Positions 1-8,212 of a stretch of 64,000 nucleotides of DNA are shown one piece after another. Each line of letters starts with the position of its first letter. Position 1 is the first letter of the stretch. The position numbers were made by a program, and so were the translations under genes. The notes below the pieces were generated by a model. That model was not told where the DNA came from. It ran no database searches and saw only the letters and a list, made by a program, of their open reading frames with translations. The stretch lies in contig JABCZR010000006.1 in NCBI GenBank assembly GCA_013289585.1, forward strand, positions 1 through 64,000, given 5' to 3'. This DNA is from Acidobacteriota bacterium (GTDB lineage Bacteria; Acidobacteriota; Terriglobia; Acidiferrales; UBA7541).

Positions 1-20
1 TGGTCGTCGATGCAGAGAAG

Positions 21-50
21 AAAGAAAACGAAAGAAAACGAAAGAGAAAA
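21..50. repeat. Short tandem repeat, 10-bp unit
   Basis: Two perfect copies of AAAGAAAACG are followed by a third, decayed copy. The repeat lies near the left edge in a stretch with no complete gene. It could belong to the Lys/Glu-rich C-terminus of a gene cut by the edge, because one frame stays open to a TAG at 58-60, but nothing identifies that gene. Confidence 0.5.
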
Positions 51-184
51 ACTCTTTTAGGTGAAAAGAAAGAAGTGTCATCAAAAAGAGCTTGCCAGGG
101 CCGACATTGTTAGAGATGTCCGGTAAGCCGACTAACCAGGACTTGGCCAACTTCATGAGGTAGAATTTCGCAAGTGGGCGAACA

Positions 185-583
185 ATGACAAAATCTCTTG
201 CGAGAACTGCGGCTCTAGCGCTCACGCTTTTCGTTGCTGTCGTCATCGGCTGGGCTCTGACTTATCCATCCGACAGCGACCCCAAGAACATCAAGTACGT
301 CCTCTGGAAAAACGGCCTCTACGGAATGAACCTTGATACTGTGACGGGCACGATGATTGGCGATGCCAGCCGTGAGAAGTTGGTTGTAGGTAAGACAAGA
401 ACCCAATTGCGAGAAAGGTTTGGCTATCTCTCGACGCCTGCAGATGTATCGCCATATCTGAGAGGCTGTTATCAGGACTCCGCCTGGAAAGACCGAGATG
501 CGCTCTTCATCCGAAAGAGCCCCTGGATGGTGATTTTTGACGGCGACAAAGCAACAGAGCTTGTGCTCATTAAGGGGTGTTGA
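185..583 (+). CDS. Small exported or membrane-anchored hypothetical protein (BamE/SmpA-like C-terminal half?)
   Basis: The 132-residue protein starts with a basic stretch and a hydrophobic segment of about 17 residues (residues 8-26), so it is probably exported or membrane-anchored. The stretch LVVGKTRTQLRERFGYLSTP (about residues 66-85) has the 'G(M/K)T..Q(V/L)...(F/L)G.P' look of BamE/SmpA-like small domains, but I treat this only as a resemblance. Two cysteines near the C-terminus (GCYQD and KGC) could form a disulfide outside the cytoplasm. No clear ribosome-binding site precedes the ATG. It stands alone, convergent with the next minus-strand gene. Confidence 0.6.
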   Translation: MTKSLARTAALALTLFVAVVIGWALTYPSDSDPKNIKYVLWKNGLYGMNLDTVTGTMIGDASREKLVVGKTRTQLRERFGYLSTPADVSPYLRGCYQDSAWKDRDALFIRKSPWMVIFDGDKATELVLIKGC

Positions 584-633
584 CTGAACGCATTGACCGG
601 AAACCAGTCCCAGGAAGACGTTCAAGTATTTTC

Positions 634-1065
634 CTACACTGCGTGCTTAGGTTTCTCGCCGACCCATGTCACAGCCGCATCGCGGCCAGCAATATTGATG
701 CATGCATTCCAATCGTCAACAAAGAAGCAGTAACACCAACTTCCAGCAGGGAGCTTTGCAACTAAATCCGGCACGAAAGGCGGAGCACCGTCCTTTGCCT
801 TGGCCCCGGTCACCAGAATCGGTTTTCCGCTCGGAACAAAGGGATACGTTGAGTAAGGCGGGTCAATCGAACAGAAACATAAACCTTCAACGACCAGTGT
901 CGCTTCCTGATACGCCTGACTCTCCGGCCCTGGGTCGTCGGGCCATCCGACCAATAAATTCAGATGGAATTTCGCAATCCCGGCCGCATAGTCCAGTTCA
1001 AATGAAAATATCTCTGCGTCATGGAATCCATTCGGCAACGCGTCTTCTAGCTCTTCCAAAGTCAC
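634..1065 (-). CDS. Hypothetical protein with an 'NGFHDAEI' N-terminus
   Basis: A 143-residue cytoplasmic protein with no signal peptide or membrane segment. The N-terminus LPNGFHDAEIFSFELDYAAG resembles small proteins found in accessory regions, some annotated as immunity-like, but I cannot assign a family. The middle is rich in Pro and Gly, and the C-terminal half has aromatic residues and several cysteines (CFCSID, CYCFF, NACIN). The start is a GTG preceded by GGAG with about 8 bases of spacing. It lies downstream of two neighbouring palindromes and has the same orientation as the lipoprotein gene behind it. Confidence 0.6.
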   Translation of the reverse strand: MTLEELEDALPNGFHDAEIFSFELDYAAGIAKFHLNLLVGWPDDPGPESQAYQEATLVVEGLCFCSIDPPYSTYPFVPSGKPILVTGAKAKDGAPPFVPDLVAKLPAGSWCYCFFVDDWNACINIAGRDAAVTWVGEKPKHAV

Positions 1066-1170
1066 AGGTTTTTCTCCGAACGACAGGATGTCAGATTGTC
1101 AGCCAGTGTACACAAGCCCCACCAGGACTGGCACTAACATCAACTCCTGATTAACGCGCTAACCGTCCAA

Positions 1171-1211
1171 GTGAAGTATTACTTCACATCTCCGGTAAGG
1201 CGATTTACCGG
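1171..1211. repeat. Two adjacent short palindromes
   Basis: GTGAAGTATTACTTCAC (1171-1187) is a perfect 8-bp inverted repeat around one central base. Four bases on, CCGGTAA and TTACCGG (1192-1198 and 1205-1211) form a second 7-bp hairpin with a 6-base loop. They sit between the 3' end of the lipoprotein gene and the start of the 143-residue gene, so they could be an operator for the latter or a factor-dependent terminator for the former. No T-run follows on either strand. Confidence 0.55.
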
Positions 1212-1272
1212 GCACTGGCTGGCGAAGGGAAAGCTATCGATGGTACTTATCCGAACCAAGGGTTTTTGGACT

Positions 1273-1722
1273 CTACCCTGAAGGCCACAAGTCCACTTTT
1301 ATCCCTGCCTTTTCTAGAAGGCGTACCAATTCTTCTTTGTTTCTTTTGATTCGCGCATCGTCGCCGCGGGCACGCACACCGTTCTCCTGCACCGCTACGA
1401 CAAGGCCATAGGGCCATTCCATTGGCGGCAGTTTTTCCAAGTACGCGACCACTTCCACAGGCGACATGGTCGGAGCTTCCGTAGCGGCGCTGATTGGACG
1501 GGCATCAATTCCATTTGCTTTCACCATCAGATACGGGTTCTGCCAATCACGCGCATCCCTAACGGAGCGGTACTTATTGGCGTCTGGGGGAGGGATGCGA
1601 TTCTTGAGCAGGGATGCTTCGGTGTCGGCGACTCTCTGCATACTCGTGGGCTGCGAGCAGGAAACAAAAGCAATTGCTGCACACAGGAAAGCCGCGAGTA
1701 GGCTTCGGGCCATGTATCGCAT
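1273..1722 (-). CDS. Putative small lipoprotein
   Basis: The ORF track opens further upstream, but the ATG at 1722 (MRYMARSLLAAFLCAAIAFV) gives a proper export signal followed by a lipobox-like FVSC, so this start, or the ATG at 1713, is preferred. The mature protein is about 120 residues, mixed alpha/beta in character, and ends in a Lys/Glu-rich helix followed by GIKVDLWPSG. It looks like the conserved C-terminus of a small secreted domain but I cannot name the family. The predicted location is a lipid anchor on an envelope membrane. Confidence 0.6.
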   Translation of the reverse strand: MRYMARSLLAAFLCAAIAFVSCSQPTSMQRVADTEASLLKNRIPPPDANKYRSVRDARDWQNPYLMVKANGIDARPISAATEAPTMSPVEVVAYLEKLPPMEWPYGLVVAVQENGVRARGDDARIKRNKEELVRLLEKAGIKVDLWPSG

Positions 1723-1905
1723 TCTAGACCGAATCTGTTCCGCAATCACGCGGGGCAGTCTGGCAAAATCACCGTCAGGTCCTGATAAACGCGGAAACCG
1801 GACAAGTGAGGTAATACTGTATGTGTCCGGCATGGACCGGCAGCTGCTACAATTCCTAGTACTCCGCCTTGGCTTGCTTTAGGACGCCGATGATAAGATT
1901 CGTTG

Positions 1906-3522
1906 ATGCCACTAAGCGAAATTGAAACAAAAATAGTTAAGTCAGTCGTGGACAGGTTCATGAACTCTAAGGAGGCCACCAAGCGTAAAGACCTGGTGAC
2001 CAACTTTAGAGCGCCCCAAGCGGTAGACCGATTGATTAATGCTGGAATTCTGAAGGAACTCGATAACGACAAGAACTTGGCGCCCTCGGCGCTCGGAGTT
2101 GAATTCTCAGAAGACTCGGATTCCGTAGTACGAGCGAAGTTGTCTTTGGAATTCGTTTTGCAGGCTCTCCAAAATCTTTACGATGTCACGCCCGAGGGGA
2201 AGCAAATCTCGCGCAATGAAATCCAGATCGAAGTAAACAAAACGCGGGGAGAAACTGCGTCGGAAGTGATTCAGCGTGGACTCTACTTCCTCCAAGAATT
2301 TCCAGCTCTAACTTCCTACGGCCCAGCACCAGGCCCGGTTCGGCACCCAGTGTTCAACCTTGAGTGGTTGCAGATTTCGGAACAAATCGTCACGATCGAT
2401 GTAAATAATGCTTGGCATGAACACATCCAGAACCGTAGACGGAGGAGCGAATCAATCAGTAGTACTGTGGAGATGACCACACCAGCAGATTCAGGACTAT
2501 CGAACGAGTCCGACGACCGCACGTTTGCTCGCCTTGCCATCGATGAAGCGCGAAAGAGCGTCCCGGAGAACGACGGCAGACCGCATCCTTGGGTGGGAGC
2601 CGTAGTGGTAAAAGATGGCAAAGTGCTTGGTACAGCACACCGAGGAGAGGTGCGCGGCAACCACGCTGAGTTTGTCGCGTTAGAGAGAAACCTCTCTGAT
2701 GTAGCTGTTGCGGGTGCCACAGTGTATACAACCCTTGAGCCATGCACCACACGTAATCCTCCCAAAATTCCCTGTGTGGACAGACTAATCGCACGCAGAG
2801 TGGCGCGTGTTGTCATCGGAATTCTGGACCCTGACGAAAGAATCAGAGGGAAGGGACAGCGAAAATTGAGCAATGCCGGAATCGCAACCTCTTTATTCCC
2901 GCACGACTTGGCAATGGAGGTTGAAGAACTGAACCGCGAATTCACGCAGTTTTGTGAGCAGCATACGCTCAACCCGTCTTTGCCGACCACGGACGAAGAT
3001 CAGTCAAGCTGGCCCGACGTTATTCTGGAATGCCAATGGCCTTCGTTGGTACATGAGGCTAAGATTCCCGGCTCCCACACCGTTAGAAAAAGACCCTGGA
3101 TACTCCGGTATAGAGGTCCTGGCGCAGTCTATAACGTCCGCGTCCACGACATAGATTTCGGCGCGTATAAAGCCTCGTTCCCCTTTCCAGTGCCAACACT
3201 GACTGACACCGCGTCTGTACACCCGATTATTTGTCGGAAATCAGATGGACTGGTCATTACTACCCATGATCTGGAATCTCTTATACAAAATCCACCTTCG
3301 GGATGCGATGTCCAGCAATATGCTGTTGAAATCGATGGAGCCGAAGGTGAGGAAATTCAGCTTGGGGATTTCATACTCGAAGTAGAGATTTCGGTTACGA
3401 TCAGTTACGATGATAAGAATGGAAATCAATTTAAGATTAAATACCTTCTCCGCTACGACACCTATATGGAAAAGGGCGAGATGATGCGGCTAGGCAGAAT
3501 TGAAAAGGTCACGCCCAAATAG
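1906..3522 (+). CDS. Multidomain cytidine/RibD-type deaminase with N-terminal HTH-like and C-terminal beta domain
   Basis: The protein has about 538 residues in three parts. Residues 1-175 are helical with winged-helix character (MNSKEATKRKDLVTNF, then RLINAGILKEL). Residues about 205-355 are a CDA-fold deaminase of the RibD/dCMP type with the zinc signature complete: NHAEF supplies His and the catalytic Glu, and TTLEPCTTRNPPKIPCVDRL supplies the two cysteines. Residues about 365-538 look all-beta (WPDVILECQWPS, YNVRVHDIDF, LEVEISVTISYDD). RibD proper is followed by a reductase domain, which is absent, so a role in riboflavin synthesis is unlikely. A nucleotide- or nucleic-acid-directed deaminase is the inference. 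The ATG at 1906 is preferred to the TTG at 1903. The setting is accessory with no obvious operon partner. Confidence 0.8.
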   Translation: MPLSEIETKIVKSVVDRFMNSKEATKRKDLVTNFRAPQAVDRLINAGILKELDNDKNLAPSALGVEFSEDSDSVVRAKLSLEFVLQALQNLYDVTPEGKQISRNEIQIEVNKTRGETASEVIQRGLYFLQEFPALTSYGPAPGPVRHPVFNLEWLQISEQIVTIDVNNAWHEHIQNRRRRSESISSTVEMTTPADSGLSNESDDRTFARLAIDEARKSVPENDGRPHPWVGAVVVKDGKVLGTAHRGEVRGNHAEFVALERNLSDVAVAGATVYTTLEPCTTRNPPKIPCVDRLIARRVARVVIGILDPDERIRGKGQRKLSNAGIATSLFPHDLAMEVEELNREFTQFCEQHTLNPSLPTTDEDQSSWPDVILECQWPSLVHEAKIPGSHTVRKRPWILRYRGPGAVYNVRVHDIDFGAYKASFPFPVPTLTDTASVHPIICRKSDGLVITTHDLESLIQNPPSGCDVQQYAVEIDGAEGEEIQLGDFILEVEISVTISYDDKNGNQFKIKYLLRYDTYMEKGEMMRLGRIEKVTPK

Positions 3523-3653
3523 TTCACGACATCATTTTCGCGAATGATTTGTGCATCAGCCCCGGACCTGCGATGGTCAAGATGTCTTGCGATCTGTGGC
3601 AAAAGAAGTAGAATTAATTCCCCTACCTTTGCCAAATCCATTTCCGAGTTCCC

Positions 3654-3953
3654 ATGTCGATTAGCAAATGCATCGTCCGGTTGAACGACAGCCACGATAC
3701 CGAGCACAGTGTCGTCGTCTACGCAGAATCCTTATATGAAGCCGTCGTTCGCGGATTGAATCAGTTGGGGGATGTAGGATGGGAATCCGACTCGGGTGAA
3801 ACAATAAAAGAAGTCGAGGTAGAAATTCACCAAGAGCCGACCAAGCATGTTGTGGATGTCCCGAAGCTATTGAAGTGGGTTCAGCAAAATTCCATGTATC
3901 CGGGACAAGAAACCCGAAAGGAAAAGCTGAGGAAGTTACTCGGCAGACGGTAG
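3654..3953 (+). CDS. Small hypothetical protein
   Basis: A 99-residue soluble protein with no signal peptide. The N-terminal half reads as a beta-alpha-beta unit (KCIVRLNDSHDTEHSVVVYA, then SLYEAVVRGLNQL), and the C-terminus is a basic tail ending KLRKLLGRR. It has a plausible ATG and normal codon use. The shape suggests a small adaptor or antitoxin-like protein, but no family is recognised and no partner gene is adjacent on the same strand. Confidence 0.6.
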   Translation: MSISKCIVRLNDSHDTEHSVVVYAESLYEAVVRGLNQLGDVGWESDSGETIKEVEVEIHQEPTKHVVDVPKLLKWVQQNSMYPGQETRKEKLRKLLGRR

Positions 3954-3964
3954 GGCCAGCCGCC

Positions 3965-4942
3965 TTACTCGTTGTTTTGCAGCATCGGTGAATCGGCAGG
4001 CTTGTCGGAAAAGTAGATCATCGCCACCGAACTGCGCGGCACGAAGATCGCTTTCAATTCCTTCGGCCCCACAATATAAAAGCCCTCGTCCGACTCTTCG
4101 ATCAACTGCGCCTGCACAGACCTGTTCGGGCTAAGCAAAGAGTCCCTTGAGAAGTAAATGGTGACATTCGCAGGTGTCCCGCCGCCCCACGACGCTTTAA
4201 GATGCGGATAGAGTTCCCGCGAGAATATCAGTAATAGGCCGAAGAGAAGGACTAGCGGCTTGGACCACTCCCCATCCTCCGCGAGATTCCTGCCAGTTCG
4301 TACTTCGAATTCCAGCTTCACTGCCAAAGTGGTCGCGAAAAACCAGAGAGCCAGAGTCGAAAAGTCAAACTGGTGGTAGGTGAAAACGTTGCGGACAGAG
4401 AAACTGACAGAATACAGAGCGAGAGAAACTGAGAGAGTTGCCACAATCCACTGAGGAGCTGTTTTCTTTTTCACCGAAACTTGAAGCAATATCATAGCAG
4501 CCAGCCCGAAGAGCGATACGGCCCAACCCCACTTCCCGGGAGGCAGATAATTTGGATTAGGAGGAAAATCAAACAGTAGATTGCCGAGCGGCAGACTCAG
4601 ACTGCAACTTCCAATCCACAGAAAGAACGCATTTCGCGCAATTCTTGACCACGGTTCGGTCCTATATCTCAACGCGATGGAAGTGGGTATTGCTGTGAAG
4701 AGAAAGAACCACGCCCCGGCAGCAAGAATTCTAGGACGAAACGGATTGGTACCAACGAAGCCGTATTTGGAGTGGTAGATCGAGATTATGAGGAAGCCTG
4801 AGGCATACAATGCGATCACGATTCCTGCGACCGCTTTCGAGAGAGTTTCGGCCCACGGGCCTGCGGTTGTTAGAAATTCTCGTTTAGGCTGGATTAGTTG
4901 CTGCTCTGCTTCTGCCAAAACCCGGATTCTATCCCAAAACAC
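3965..4942 (-). CDS. Polytopic membrane protein of unknown function
   Basis: A 325-residue protein with roughly six or seven hydrophobic segments between residues 35 and 245 (for example AGIVIALYASGFLIISIY and LVLLFGLLLIFS), then a soluble C-terminal domain of about 80 residues (QLIEESDEGFYIVGPKELKA). The C-terminal part may sit outside the membrane and bind a small partner. The start is a GTG with no clear Shine-Dalgarno sequence, so the N-terminus is uncertain. It is convergent with, and only 11 bases from, the 99-residue gene. No family is recognised. Confidence 0.65.
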   Translation of the reverse strand: MFWDRIRVLAEAEQQLIQPKREFLTTAGPWAETLSKAVAGIVIALYASGFLIISIYHSKYGFVGTNPFRPRILAAGAWFFLFTAIPTSIALRYRTEPWSRIARNAFFLWIGSCSLSLPLGNLLFDFPPNPNYLPPGKWGWAVSLFGLAAMILLQVSVKKKTAPQWIVATLSVSLALYSVSFSVRNVFTYHQFDFSTLALWFFATTLAVKLEFEVRTGRNLAEDGEWSKPLVLLFGLLLIFSRELYPHLKASWGGGTPANVTIYFSRDSLLSPNRSVQAQLIEESDEGFYIVGPKELKAIFVPRSSVAMIYFSDKPADSPMLQNNE

Positions 4943-5043
4943 AGGATACGTACTCTTATCGTAACTCAGCTTTTGAGATAGAATCCGCCCGATGGAGAAG
5001 AAGTACGGGAAGAAAAATCTTCTCGTGGCCGATTTCGGATGGG

Positions 5044-5199
5044 ATGTTCAACGGGAAACTCTCTGCGTTGCGTTGGGTCTTAGGTGACGAGTGGGACGTG
5101 CCGACAGCTAACCAAGGAGCCTCAATGATGGACGACGACTCTAAGGACAGCCTTGAATCCGCTGTTGAACAAGTGGAGACAGCAAGGGTAGCCGCCTAG
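5044..5199 (+). CDS. Small protein of 51 residues, absent from the ORF track
   Basis: Reads MFNGKLSALRWVLGDEWD at the N-terminus, followed by an acidic tail (DDDSKDSLESAVEQVETARV). An internal ATG at 5125 is preceded by AAGGAG at good spacing, so a 24-residue product is also possible. A strong intrinsic terminator begins 26 bases after the stop, which is the main reason to call this a real transcribed unit. The N-terminal phrase is reminiscent of very short conserved ORFs seen in other genomes, but I cannot verify that here. The function is unknown. Confidence 0.5.
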   Translation: MFNGKLSALRWVLGDEWDVPTANQGASMMDDDSKDSLESAVEQVETARVAA

Positions 5200-5225
5200 T
5201 TCCTGCCGGAACCTCAGCCGTCAGG

Positions 5226-5272
5226 TAGGGTCGGATAGAGAAGGTAAAACCCACTATCCGGCCCTATTTTCT
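5226..5272 (+). terminator. Strong intrinsic terminator
   Basis: TAGGGTCGGATAG (5226-5238) pairs with CTATCCGGCCCTA (5254-5266): 13 base pairs including one G-T, with a further GGT/ACC pairing in the loop, followed directly by TTTTCTT. It closes the 51-codon gene on the plus strand and insulates the YD-repeat gene that starts at 5316. Confidence 0.85.
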
Positions 5273-5315
5273 TGTAAGATTCTTTTTCCTTGGAGACGGC
5301 AAAAGGAGACACCTT

Positions 5316-6443
5316 ATGAGTGGCAGACGCACTTTCCTTGGGAACGCAACCGCCGCCGTGGTTATAACGAAAATCTCACCGTTGAGGTCGCTCGGGTTCG
5401 CAACGGAAGGTCCGGAAACGATTCTTCCAACAATGTCAGACCGCGAGAAAGCTGGGCTTCGCGGCCCCGTTGCAGCTTGTTTTGAGGAACAAGACTTGAA
5501 CGACGCAGGAAAGTATTCATGTACGACGGAATACAGTCTTGACGGAAAACACGTCGCGAGTCGCAGTATTCATCCGGTTGGCGGAGAGAGTGTCAGCACG
5601 TTTACCTACGACGATGATGGCCGTTTAATCAAAATTACTGGAGGCCCGCCGAACGGGCCCAGCACTGAGAGCCTTTACACCTACTCCGTCCAACACGATG
5701 AGCAGAACCGCAAAATTGTGACCAAAGGCTTTGACCCTGAGACTCTCCAACGAGCACAAGGCGCTATGGTCTGCGGTTCCCTTTGGGACGCCGCTGTTTG
5801 GTCGGGCGTTGGGGTGCCCGTTGGCGGCACTCTCACTTTAATCCACAACAACGAAGATCAACCCATTGAGGCGCAAATGCGCGACGGTGATGGGCGAATT
5901 GTGAACCGATTGGTTCGCACCTACGATGCGAATGGACGAGTCCTTGAAGAGAAGAGAATCCAGGTGAATCCTGAGTTTGACTGTGAGACAACCGAACAGG
6001 AGCGAGAATTCAAAAACCCCGAGGAAGAAGTAATGCATCGAGCCATGGTACTGACGCTCAGCGGTCAGCTTGCCTCGGGATTATCCTACACTCGCGATGC
6101 CCAAGGCCGTGTAATCGAAGAGCGCATTGGCAGTTTCGCGTTTGCTAAAGTTACGACAACCAAATACAACGAACAGGGCTACAAAGCCGAGGAGCAACTA
6201 GCTTTCATTGGAAAGTCTGTCAGCCCGGTAGGAACTCTCTGCTCAGCGGACGAAAATAGCACCCTAACCCCGAGCGAACCCGCCGCAGAACTACCAATTT
6301 CAGTTGTTCGAGTGGTCTCCGATATTGCCTATTCCTACGAATACGACGGCAACGGCAACTGGACGCGGCAAAATTGGAATGCCCGCACCAGACCAAACGA
6401 CCCGCCCATCCGTGTTCATCGCCGCACGATTACTTATTACTAG
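5316..6443 (+). CDS. Exported YD/RHS-like repeat protein
   Basis: The 375-residue protein starts with GRRTFLGNATAAVV, which resembles a twin-arginine signal (RRxFL), so export by Tat is possible. The body carries degenerate YD repeats: TFTYDDDGRLIKITGG, VRTYDANGRVLEEKRI, SYTRDAQGRVIEERIG and YEYDGNGNWTRQNW, the motif that builds RHS/teneurin beta-shells. It is far shorter than toxin-bearing RHS proteins and has no toxin tip, so it is more likely a small secreted shell or adhesive protein than a polymorphic toxin. The ATG follows AAAGGAGACACCTT, a good ribosome-binding site. Confidence 0.75.
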   Translation: MSGRRTFLGNATAAVVITKISPLRSLGFATEGPETILPTMSDREKAGLRGPVAACFEEQDLNDAGKYSCTTEYSLDGKHVASRSIHPVGGESVSTFTYDDDGRLIKITGGPPNGPSTESLYTYSVQHDEQNRKIVTKGFDPETLQRAQGAMVCGSLWDAAVWSGVGVPVGGTLTLIHNNEDQPIEAQMRDGDGRIVNRLVRTYDANGRVLEEKRIQVNPEFDCETTEQEREFKNPEEEVMHRAMVLTLSGQLASGLSYTRDAQGRVIEERIGSFAFAKVTTTKYNEQGYKAEEQLAFIGKSVSPVGTLCSADENSTLTPSEPAAELPISVVRVVSDIAYSYEYDGNGNWTRQNWNARTRPNDPPIRVHRRTITYY

Positions 6444-6455
6444 ACCTACGGGAGT

Positions 6456-6710
6456 TTATCCAAGCGAGGGGACAGACCGGGATTTGTTCTGTTTCTTGAA
6501 GCGTAGAACCACAGTTTTGACGGGGTGTCCTACTGGTGCGTCTTCGGGCAAAGTGTAAAAACCATTGGCAAGATCGTGCACATAAAGGCAGTTTGTCCGT
6601 GGGCAAACAAAACATGGTTTTGGAAACGGTTCAGAGTTTTGTTGAATCCAGTGGGTTGCCGCAACCATAAAGGTTCCGTGGATTGGACAAATTGGGCGGA
6701 GATCGTTCAC
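6456..6710 (-). CDS. Small Cys-rich protein, possible Zn ribbon
   Basis: About 84 residues. The pattern CPIHGTFMVA followed by CFVCPRTNCLYVHD gives a Cys/His set typical of a small structural zinc site, and LANGFYTLPEDAP looks like the end of such a domain. Two GTG starts are possible (6716 and 6710); AGGGG lies upstream of both. It is convergent with the YD-repeat gene 12 bases away and shares its strand with the WYL-like gene behind it. Four competing ORFs on both strands cover this stretch, but only this frame has a coherent Cys/His pattern. Confidence 0.55.
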   Translation of the reverse strand: MNDLRPICPIHGTFMVAATHWIQQNSEPFPKPCFVCPRTNCLYVHDLANGFYTLPEDAPVGHPVKTVVLRFKKQNKSRSVPSLG

Positions 6711-6772
6711 TAACACGATGCCCCTACTTTATCACGCCTTGGTTGGGCTGCTGACAGCGACTCTGAACGAAA

Positions 6773-7084
6773 TCAAACAGCGCACTGCACATTATGATAT
6801 TTCTTGCCCCCGTCCCGCTGATAGCCAGCGCGAGGTCCAAAGAACCGATGCTGCAGAACAGTGACATTGGATATTTCCGACAGGAGGTATTCGCGCCAGC
6901 CTTGAGTTTCTGGTGTCTCGCTGGCTCCGCCAAGACACCACGCACTAAGGGACAAATTCCCGGCCTCGTTATAGGCGACCATGTGCGGCTCAACTGTTCG
7001 GAAGCCTATGGCCTCATCTCCGGTGTAATAAATCCGGACGATATTCTGCGTTGCGATTGCGTGGCAAAGGGTGGCTTGGGGCAT
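6773..7084 (-). CDS. Stand-alone WYL-like domain protein
   Basis: A 103-residue protein whose whole length resembles a WYL ligand-binding domain: an N-terminal strand-helix (IVRIYYTGDEAIGFRTVEPH), the Tyr-rich middle (LSAWCLGGASETPETQGWRE), then LLSEISNVTVLQHRF. WYL domains normally sit behind a winged HTH in regulators that sense nucleotides or DNA damage; here no HTH is present. It lies 60 bases upstream of the Cys-rich mini-protein on the same strand, so the two may be co-transcribed. The family call is from pattern only. Confidence 0.6.
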   Translation of the reverse strand: MPQATLCHAIATQNIVRIYYTGDEAIGFRTVEPHMVAYNEAGNLSLSAWCLGGASETPETQGWREYLLSEISNVTVLQHRFFGPRAGYQRDGGKKYHNVQCAV

Positions 7085-7260
7085 ATAGCCTCCAAACGCC
7101 CGGGACTAGGCGGAACGGCAGCTTAGGCACTCTTTCTAGAATAGTGGGAACATTATCTGCGTTAAATGGCCTGATTGCTACGCAAACGATGTGAGTGTTA
7201 GGCTCATCGAGCCGTGAATCCAAAGCGCCCAAATGTAGAGTCGATTCGCACGGCTATGAC

Positions 7261-7503
7261 ATGCGCGTCGTCATAGAGGAAGACACCTTTCTTGAGGACA
7301 AAGGGAAGCTACGATATTCGCCTGAACAGCTTGACGAGATTCTTCGCAGCGTTATCGAGCGCATTGCTAAGAAACCCGAAGAATTGCTTAGTCTTGGGGC
7401 GGGTTTCGGAATGGTAAAAATAGACAGCGACCCGCCTCTGTACATCTGGTTTGCATTTGACGCCGAGTGCGTTCGTCTCCATCTGATAAAGGAAGGAGAA
7501 TGA
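7261..7503 (+). CDS. Small hypothetical protein
   Basis: The 80-residue frame from the ATG at 7261 reads MRVVIEEDTFLEDKGKLRYS, then a helix (LDEILRSVIERIAKKPEELL) and two strands (GMVKIDSDPPLYIWFAF). The composition is protein-like and acidic. The ORF-track start further upstream adds a Ser/Lys/Cys-rich segment that looks non-coding. No convincing ribosome-binding site is visible, and no family is recognised. Confidence 0.45.
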   Translation: MRVVIEEDTFLEDKGKLRYSPEQLDEILRSVIERIAKKPEELLSLGAGFGMVKIDSDPPLYIWFAFDAECVRLHLIKEGE

Positions 7504-7631
7504 GCGTCGTAGACTCGCCGCCCAAGCCTAGTAGCGGGGTCTCGGGACTGAGTTAACCCTTAGACGACTGGCCTTATAGGGTTAGGAATTTGCGATTCCA
7601 GAAACATGCCAGACTTCCTTTGAGGTGGGTC

Positions 7632-8180
7632 ATGGTCCAAACATTCCAACGGAAGAAAGTGTGTGCCAGTTTCACCGCACTCCTCGTGACTACACTGGTG
7701 CCTTTAAGCTTAACGAGCCAGCAACGTCCGGCCCGACCAGCATGGCCGAAGCAAGCGGGAGCCTATATCGCGACCTCAAGCGAAGCTATCCCTGCTTTCC
7801 CTCGTGAACTTAGCGGGTTTCGCTCCGAAGATGGGAAGGATTTTTGGGGCAAACCGTTTTCTGTTACGGGGACGATGCGAGTTTTTCAAGGCAACGGTTG
7901 GCTGGGAATATATAAGTTTCCGAGTACGATGAATGGCTGCTCTTCTGGTTTCTTCATGATTCGTTGGCGGTCTGCTTCTCCAGATACGCCCGTTCAGTCG
8001 AGCGTGCGTCCTTCCGCTGCAGTCGCAGGAAGTGGGGACACTAAGCCGGGGGCTTTCGGCTACATGTCTGGAACTAACTGTGAGCAACCGATGTTCAATT
8101 TTGGAGCTACACGAAATCGCAACGGCGCAACTTTAGTTGATATTCATTACGAATTGAAGTTCTGGCAGGCAGGACCGTAA
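7632..8180 (+). CDS. Secreted hypothetical protein
   Basis: From the ATG at 7632 the protein has 182 residues and a signal peptide (MVQTFQRKKVCASFTALLVT, then a hydrophobic stretch ending near SLTSQQ). The mature part is Pro- and Ser-rich, with strands (GTMRVFQGNGWLGIYKF) and two Cys (NGCSS, GTNCEQ) that could pair. There is no enzyme motif. It is convergent with the rhodanese gene, whose 3' end lies 32 bases away. Confidence 0.65.
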   Translation: MVQTFQRKKVCASFTALLVTTLVPLSLTSQQRPARPAWPKQAGAYIATSSEAIPAFPRELSGFRSEDGKDFWGKPFSVTGTMRVFQGNGWLGIYKFPSTMNGCSSGFFMIRWRSASPDTPVQSSVRPSAAVAGSGDTKPGAFGYMSGTNCEQPMFNFGATRNRNGATLVDIHYELKFWQAGP

Positions 8181-8212
8181 TCAATCTTGCTGCCCGGCTA
8201 AGGCTGAGAATA

